A DNA stretch of 9,029 nt from Tenericutes bacterium ADurb.BinA155. GTDB lineage: Bacteria > Bacillota_I > Bacilli_A > RFN20 > CAG-826. A program made the translations under genes and the position numbers. The DNA lies in assembly GCA_002068375.1 (NCBI GenBank), contig MVZL01000044.1, positions 1 to 9,029 on the forward strand, given 5' to 3'. Below, piece after piece: positions 6,485-9,029 of this stretch. Every line of letters starts with the position of its first letter. Position 1 is the first letter of the stretch. Below the pieces are notes generated by a model. The model did not search any database. It saw only the letters and a program-made list of their open reading frames with translations, and was not told the origin of the DNA.

Positions 6485-7071
6485 CGGAAAAAGAGCGAGG
6501 CCAATCCATTTGTGAAGGTTAAGAAAGCCACGTTGTTAAGAAGAGAAACCGCAGTGAACTTGGCACCGCAGTACGGCCGTTTATCTTTGAATTTCCCTTT
6601 ATCGATTTGAACGTCCCAGCAATTATGGAAAATCGCGGAGCCGTATTGTCGTTTCTTGGCGGGCCCGTAAGAGAAAAGAACGACAATATCCTGATACCGG
6701 TCTTTCCCGTTTTTGGGAGGAAGTTCTAAAAAGAGGCCAGTAATGCATGCGTTATTCATCCGGGCAATCGGCCAATCGTTCGCCGCCGGGGCCGCGGCAA
6801 TGTCTTGAAGCATTCCCGCCGCGTCTTCCAACCAATAATCGACTTTCTCCCTTTCATCAAAGGATTGGATCATGATTTTAACAATCGCTCGAGCTAACGC
6901 TTTGGGCTTGTCCAAATGGCGTAAGATCAAAACTTTCGTCACTTCAGCGGCTTCAAGCTCGAATTCATCCTGAGGACAGCCACTGGCGAGAAGACCATAA
7001 GGATCCTGATGATCAATGTGCTTTTTGACGATGACGTAAATGGCAGCAAAATTTTGGCAGTTAATTTTCAT
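6451..7071 (-). CDS. DUF1871-like domain fused to an unrecognised C-terminal domain
   Basis: The 206-residue protein has two parts. Residues 1-90 resemble the DUF1871 family: DPYGLLASGCPQDEFELE at 23-40 matches its typical DPYGLL...DEYD.E signature, followed by a helical segment with ALARAIVKIM. An Ala/Pro-rich linker (92-98) leads to a second domain (99-206), beginning DWPIARM and containing PPKNGK (118-123), QDIVVLF (127-133) and AIFHNC (146-151). That domain is clearly homologous to the whole product of the gene just upstream. The start is well supported: GGAG lies five bases before the ATG, within the last codons of the upstream gene, with a two-base gap between stop and ATG. Proteins of this kind in Firmicutes are small cytoplasmic proteins without a known role. 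The C-terminus overlaps the convergent acetyltransferase gene. Function unknown; the domain calls are from pattern recognition only. Confidence 0.75.
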   Translation of the reverse strand: MKINCQNFAAIYVIVKKHIDHQDPYGLLASGCPQDEFELEAAEVTKVLILRHLDKPKALARAIVKIMIQSFDEREKVDYWLEDAAGMLQDIAAAPAANDWPIARMNNACITGLFLELPPKNGKDRYQDIVVLFSYGPAKKRQYGSAIFHNCWDVQIDKGKFKDKRPYCGAKFTAVSLLNNVAFLTFTNGLASLFFRYKKFSCALLA

Positions 7072-7073
7072 GG

Positions 7074-7418
7074 TTACTCCAGCGGGAAGAATTTGAACCG
7101 GGTGTAGTCGAAGGAGATCTCGTAGAGTTGGACCGAATTAAAGGAGAAGACGGCGTGACCATCATAGACCTCAGCGGTGTCGAACTCGGCGTTGGAATAA
7201 TCTCCGTGACGCCGTTTTAAGGGTTTCCGGTCAACCAGCACAGACGAGCAGTTATGGAAGAGAGCGGCCGCCAAAGGATAGGGGGCGGTTCCTCCGAACG
7301 GGACGAAAACAATCAAGATATCCTGAAAGCCTTCTTTTCCGTTCTTGGGCTGAATTTCAAACTGAATGGTTTGAATATAGGCGTCGTGCATCTTTTCGAT
7401 CGGCCATCTATTTTTCAT
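7074..7418 (-). CDS. Small protein of unknown function, paralogue of the downstream C-terminal domain
   Basis: The 114-residue product starts MKNRWPIEKM and contains QPKNGK (23-28), FQDILIVF (31-38) and ALFHNC (52-57). These line up in order and spacing with the C-terminal domain of the next gene. The pattern of short hydrophobic strands suggests a beta-rich cytoplasmic fold. No signal peptide or membrane helix is present. The frame stays open to an ATG at 7454, but that start has no ribosome site and adds 12 residues with no counterpart in the paralogue. The ATG at 7418 has GGGAAGGA eight bases upstream, so I chose it. It forms a two-gene operon with the following gene, separated by two bases. 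The function is not recognised; a shared role or hetero-dimer with the fused paralogue is plausible. Confidence 0.75.
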   Translation of the reverse strand: MKNRWPIEKMHDAYIQTIQFEIQPKNGKEGFQDILIVFVPFGGTAPYPLAAALFHNCSSVLVDRKPLKRRHGDYSNAEFDTAEVYDGHAVFSFNSVQLYEISFDYTRFKFFPLE

Positions 7419-7426
7419 TTCCGTTT

Positions 7427-7434
7427 TCCTTCCC
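7427..7434 (-). promoter_or_regulatory. Ribosome binding site that decides the start of the small paralogue
   Basis: GGGAAGGA on the minus strand ends eight bases before the ATG at 7418. It supports that ATG over the in-frame ATG at 7454, which has no such site. Confidence 0.65.
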
Positions 7435-7533
7435 AAGAGTCTAGTCCCAAGCATTCACAATACTTTATCACCCCATACGATGGACTAACCAGCCTTACGG
7501 TCAAAACAAGAGTCGCCAGGTAATCGGGTTTGC

Positions 7534-7542
7534 TGTTATATT
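7534..7542 (+). promoter_or_regulatory. Extended -10 promoter of the DUF3800 gene
   Basis: TGTTATATT matches an extended -10 (TGn followed by TATATT at 7537-7542, five of six positions). No -35 is recognisable 17 bases upstream, which extended -10 promoters tolerate. The predicted start of transcription, about 7549, is only two bases before the ATG at 7551. Confidence 0.45.
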
Positions 7543-7550
7543 TAGGTAGT

Positions 7551-8453
7551 ATGAATCACAAGCCTATAGAACAAAAGCCAATTCAGGATCAAGAAGGGCT
7601 AAAACAATGCTTTAAGAAGCCCACGGAATTTATTGGCTTTGGTCCCACCATTAATACAATCGTTTGTTTCGATGAAAACGGATCAAGTCAGGCTTTGGAT
7701 TACGTGAAAAGACAACTCGTTTTAGGCAGAACTATCGACGAAGGACGCCGCTATTTCACTCTGACAGGATGCATTTTCAAGAAGAGTGAATATGACAATG
7801 CTAAGTATTTAATCACAAAACTGAAGAAGCAATATTGGAAAGAGAAATGGCAAAGCGTGGTTCTCCATACTAGAGAAATCAAAAAAGGTGAAGGCAATTT
7901 TAATTTTCCGAAGAAACGCCAAGATCAATTTATGGCATCACTCAGCAACACTTTAAGCATGGTCTCTTGTACAATTGTTTCAATTAGTTTTGATTTGGAG
8001 CTTTATGCCAGGGAGGGATATCTGTACGACCCTTACGAGGTTGCCTTTGACTATTTATTAAAAGACATCTATGGCTTAACCCAAGTTCATGAAAAGGTCG
8101 CTTTGGTCTTTGAAAGCCGCGGCGAACTTGAGGACCACCAACTTTTGGCCCACGTTTCCAAAGTTTTTTATTCCTCTGGAACCAAAGAATTGGCCAAAGA
8201 GAAAATCCGAGATAGAATTCGGGGTGTATTCTTTAACAGTAAGCATTCGAAAATTGACCCGAACAACGTTTACCCCGGAATTGAAGTTGCCGATCTCTTT
8301 TCATACCCGATTCATCGGTATGTTAAATACGGACGAAAAGGGAAAGATTTCGAAAGTATAGAGACAAGAATTGCTTATTATCCCAAGTATATGGGAAAGG
8401 GAATCCGCAAGTTTCCAAAAGGCTGGTTCGCCGCCACTGAAAAGACAAAATAA
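7551..8453 (+). CDS. DUF3800 family protein
   Basis: The 300-residue protein fits the DUF3800 pattern. It has an N-terminal strand with FDENG (40-44; the family motif is usually DESG), a long central segment with a conserved LHTRE (105-109), and a strand ending in FESRG (187-191). Near the C-terminus YPGIEVADLFSYPIHR (241-256) corresponds to the family's lqlADlia motif. The conserved acidic residues (D41, E42, E188, D248) suggest a metal-dependent enzyme, perhaps a nuclease, but no activity is established. The family is often seen in mobile or accessory regions. A TTG at 7530 would add seven residues, but the ATG at 7551 is preferred. The gene is more AT-rich than the left part of the window: sample 60-base rows have 26, 22 and 21 G+C, against 39 and 32 in the patatin genes. 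It lies just past the 3' end of ssrA and ends in its own hairpin, as expected of an acquired single-gene cargo. Confidence 0.8.
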   Translation: MNHKPIEQKPIQDQEGLKQCFKKPTEFIGFGPTINTIVCFDENGSSQALDYVKRQLVLGRTIDEGRRYFTLTGCIFKKSEYDNAKYLITKLKKQYWKEKWQSVVLHTREIKKGEGNFNFPKKRQDQFMASLSNTLSMVSCTIVSISFDLELYAREGYLYDPYEVAFDYLLKDIYGLTQVHEKVALVFESRGELEDHQLLAHVSKVFYSSGTKELAKEKIRDRIRGVFFNSKHSKIDPNNVYPGIEVADLFSYPIHRYVKYGRKGKDFESIETRIAYYPKYMGKGIRKFPKGWFAATEKTK

Positions 8454-8475
8454 AAAGGGGCCGAAGCCACTTTTT
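8452..8475 (+). terminator. Terminator of the DUF3800 gene, possibly bidirectional
   Basis: AAAAAG (8452-8457) pairs with CTTTTT (8470-8475), and GGC (8459-8461) with GCC (8466-8468). One G/A mismatch lies between them and a CGAA tetraloop at the top. The stem begins inside the TAA stop codon and ends in five T. The A-run on the other arm means it could also stop transcription arriving from the tmRNA side. Confidence 0.7.
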
Positions 8476-8548
8476 ACCGCGCGGGTCAAACCCGAGCCCA
8501 CATAAATAATACACCAAACGAAAAAAGGAAAGCGACTAATCTTTCTGA

Positions 8549-8584
8549 AGAAAAAGAAAAAGCACACCCATTTTGAGCGTGCTT
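8549..8584 (-). terminator. Rho-independent terminator of the tmRNA gene
   Basis: On the minus strand AAGCACGC (8584-8577) pairs over eight positions, one of them G-T, with GTGTGCTT (8567-8560). The loop is nine bases, and a T-rich run TTTTTCTTTTTC overlaps the end of the stem and extends to about 8549. It begins ten bases past the mature CCA end of the tmRNA. The opposite strand also runs into T-rich sequence, so it may back up the DUF3800 terminator. Confidence 0.8.
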
Positions 8585-8593
8585 ACTTTCTTT

Positions 8594-8994
8594 TGGTGGA
8601 GTCGCGGGGAATTGAACCCCGGTCCGAAGAAGACCCTATAGCAGCGCCTACAGTTTAGGCACCATCAGGTTTGGCCTTAAGGCAGGAATGGTACCGAGCC
8701 CTTAAGGCGAGACTAGCGCGTTATTCGTCCTGGGCCTATAGTCATCGGCCCAAGCTTATCGCCTTGTTATGACACTCAAAGTGCGCGTGAAGCGAGGAAA
8801 CCGCAGAGAGCGTGCCGGCCCTGCAAAGCAGGGGACCAATAAGGTTGCCTAGATCCGAAGATTAGGCGCGGGCATACGAAACGCGCGAGGCGTTTCTCAT
8901 ATAACTGTTATCAGTTATTTGTTTTTGGTGTTAAAGATCACCACTCCACTGCAGCCACTACCAAGTCATTCTCCGTCAAAACCAGAACGGCCCC
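8594..8994 (-). ncRNA. ssrA: tmRNA (transfer-messenger RNA)
   Basis: One-piece tmRNA of 401 nucleotides that rescues stalled ribosomes with SmpB and tags the unfinished protein for proteolysis. The 5' end GGGGCCG (8994-8988) is followed by the D-loop-like TGGTTTTGACGG. The 3' end has a T-arm with CGGGG/CCCCG around TTCAATT, then CGACTCC, A and an encoded CCA (8596-8594). GGAGAA (8974-8969) can pair with TTCTTC (8631-8626) as helix 2. The resume region AAATAACT-GAT aligns with ATATAACT-GGC of the Bacillus subtilis tmRNA. The tag stop lies in a hairpin capped by TTCG. CCCTGC/GCAGGG just after it fits the pseudoknot region. The acceptor stem pairs with one G-T and one C-A at position five. A separate start at the GGAGTGG near 8945 was considered, but only the 8994 start gives the D-loop and helix 2. 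The promoter lies in or beyond the last 35 bases. Confidence 0.93.
8862..8912 (-). other. tmRNA tag reading frame (16 residues, ends YARA)
   Basis: Starting at the resume codon GAT (8912-8910), the frame encodes DNSYMRNASRVSYARA and stops at TAA (8864-8862). The start is fixed by the preceding AAATAACT, which matches the Bacillus tmRNA signal. Tags normally end in ALAA or a close variant read by ClpXP; here the second-last residue is Arg, and the tag holds three Arg and only one acidic residue. The encoded tag is added after the Ala carried by the tmRNA itself. Confidence 0.75.
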
Positions 8995-9029
8995 AGATCC
9001 ATGCCCCCAGTAAGGGAAGCGGGGATAGT

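Noticed and set aside
8482..8494. T-arm-like hairpin (CGGGT/ACCCG) that might be a remnant of an ssrA or tRNA attachment site
   Set aside because: The loop is only three to five bases, there is no CCA or acceptor match, and similarity to the tmRNA 3' end is limited to a few GC-rich bases. It is more likely part of the back-to-back terminator region.
8301..8567. Minus-strand frame covering the DUF3800 end and the tmRNA terminator
   Set aside because: It runs through two terminator hairpins, starts with a run of Phe encoded by the T-tract, and has no ribosome site.
8594..8945. A shorter tmRNA beginning at GGAGTGG near 8945
   Set aside because: The acceptor pairing is partly possible, but that start lacks the TTTTGACGG D-loop signature and the helix 2 pairing, both present with the 5' end at 8994.
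1..9029. CRISPR array, insertion sequence or long direct repeats
   Set aside because: Reading through the window showed no regularly spaced repeats, no transposase-like product and no terminal inverted repeats.

Overview
This 9,029-base window looks like chromosomal DNA from a Firmicutes- or Mollicutes-related bacterium, probably an uncultured member of the Bacilli. The signs are Gram-positive-type Shine-Dalgarno sites, a lipoprotein with a serine-run linker after its lipobox cysteine, a LytS/YehU-type sensor behind a 7TMR-DISM receptor, a DUF1871-like domain, and a one-piece tmRNA that aligns with the Bacillus one around its resume codon. The genetic code is standard: TGA is used as stop and TGG as Trp. 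The genus cannot be fixed from the sequence alone.

Left part, minus strand (bases 1-5711). Reading in the direction of transcription, a zinc-ribbon six-helix membrane protein (5711-4989) overlaps the start of a short patatin (4999-4118), which overlaps by ATGA the start of a longer patatin (4121-2868). This is a tightly coupled three-gene operon that ends at a probable hairpin terminator near 2803-2828. Next come a secreted lipoprotein of unknown function (2714-1914) and, 85 bases further on, a 7TMR-DISM sensor kinase (1828 to beyond base 1). The kinase is cut by the window edge. Its phosphoacceptor His is a Gln, its N-box Asn is a Ser, and the usual glycine G2 motif is not visible, so it looks like a pseudokinase or a phosphorylation-independent receptor.

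Middle part (5712-7550). A divergent promoter region leads to a plus-strand GNAT acetyltransferase of the RimJ/RimL type (5876-6484). It runs tail-to-tail, with a 34-base overlap, into a minus-strand pair. The first gene of that pair (7418-7074) encodes one small domain alone. The second (7071-6451) carries the same domain fused behind a DUF1871-like domain. The shared domain is not one I recognise.

Right part (7551-9029). A DUF3800-family protein (7551-8453) is visibly more AT-rich than its neighbours and lies just downstream of the 3' end of ssrA, a classic integration site, so it may be accessory DNA. Two hairpin terminators separate it from the tmRNA gene (minus strand, 8994-8594). The tmRNA encodes an unusual arginine-containing tag ending YARA rather than ALAA. 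The last 35 bases (8995-9029) lie upstream of the tmRNA and I could not assign them. No stretch of more than 300 bases lacks a gene.

The most interesting items are the degenerate sensor kinase, the unusual tmRNA tag, the duplicated unknown domain, and the paired patatins, one of which has an altered nucleophile elbow. I do not see a complete, recognisable new defence or mobile system.
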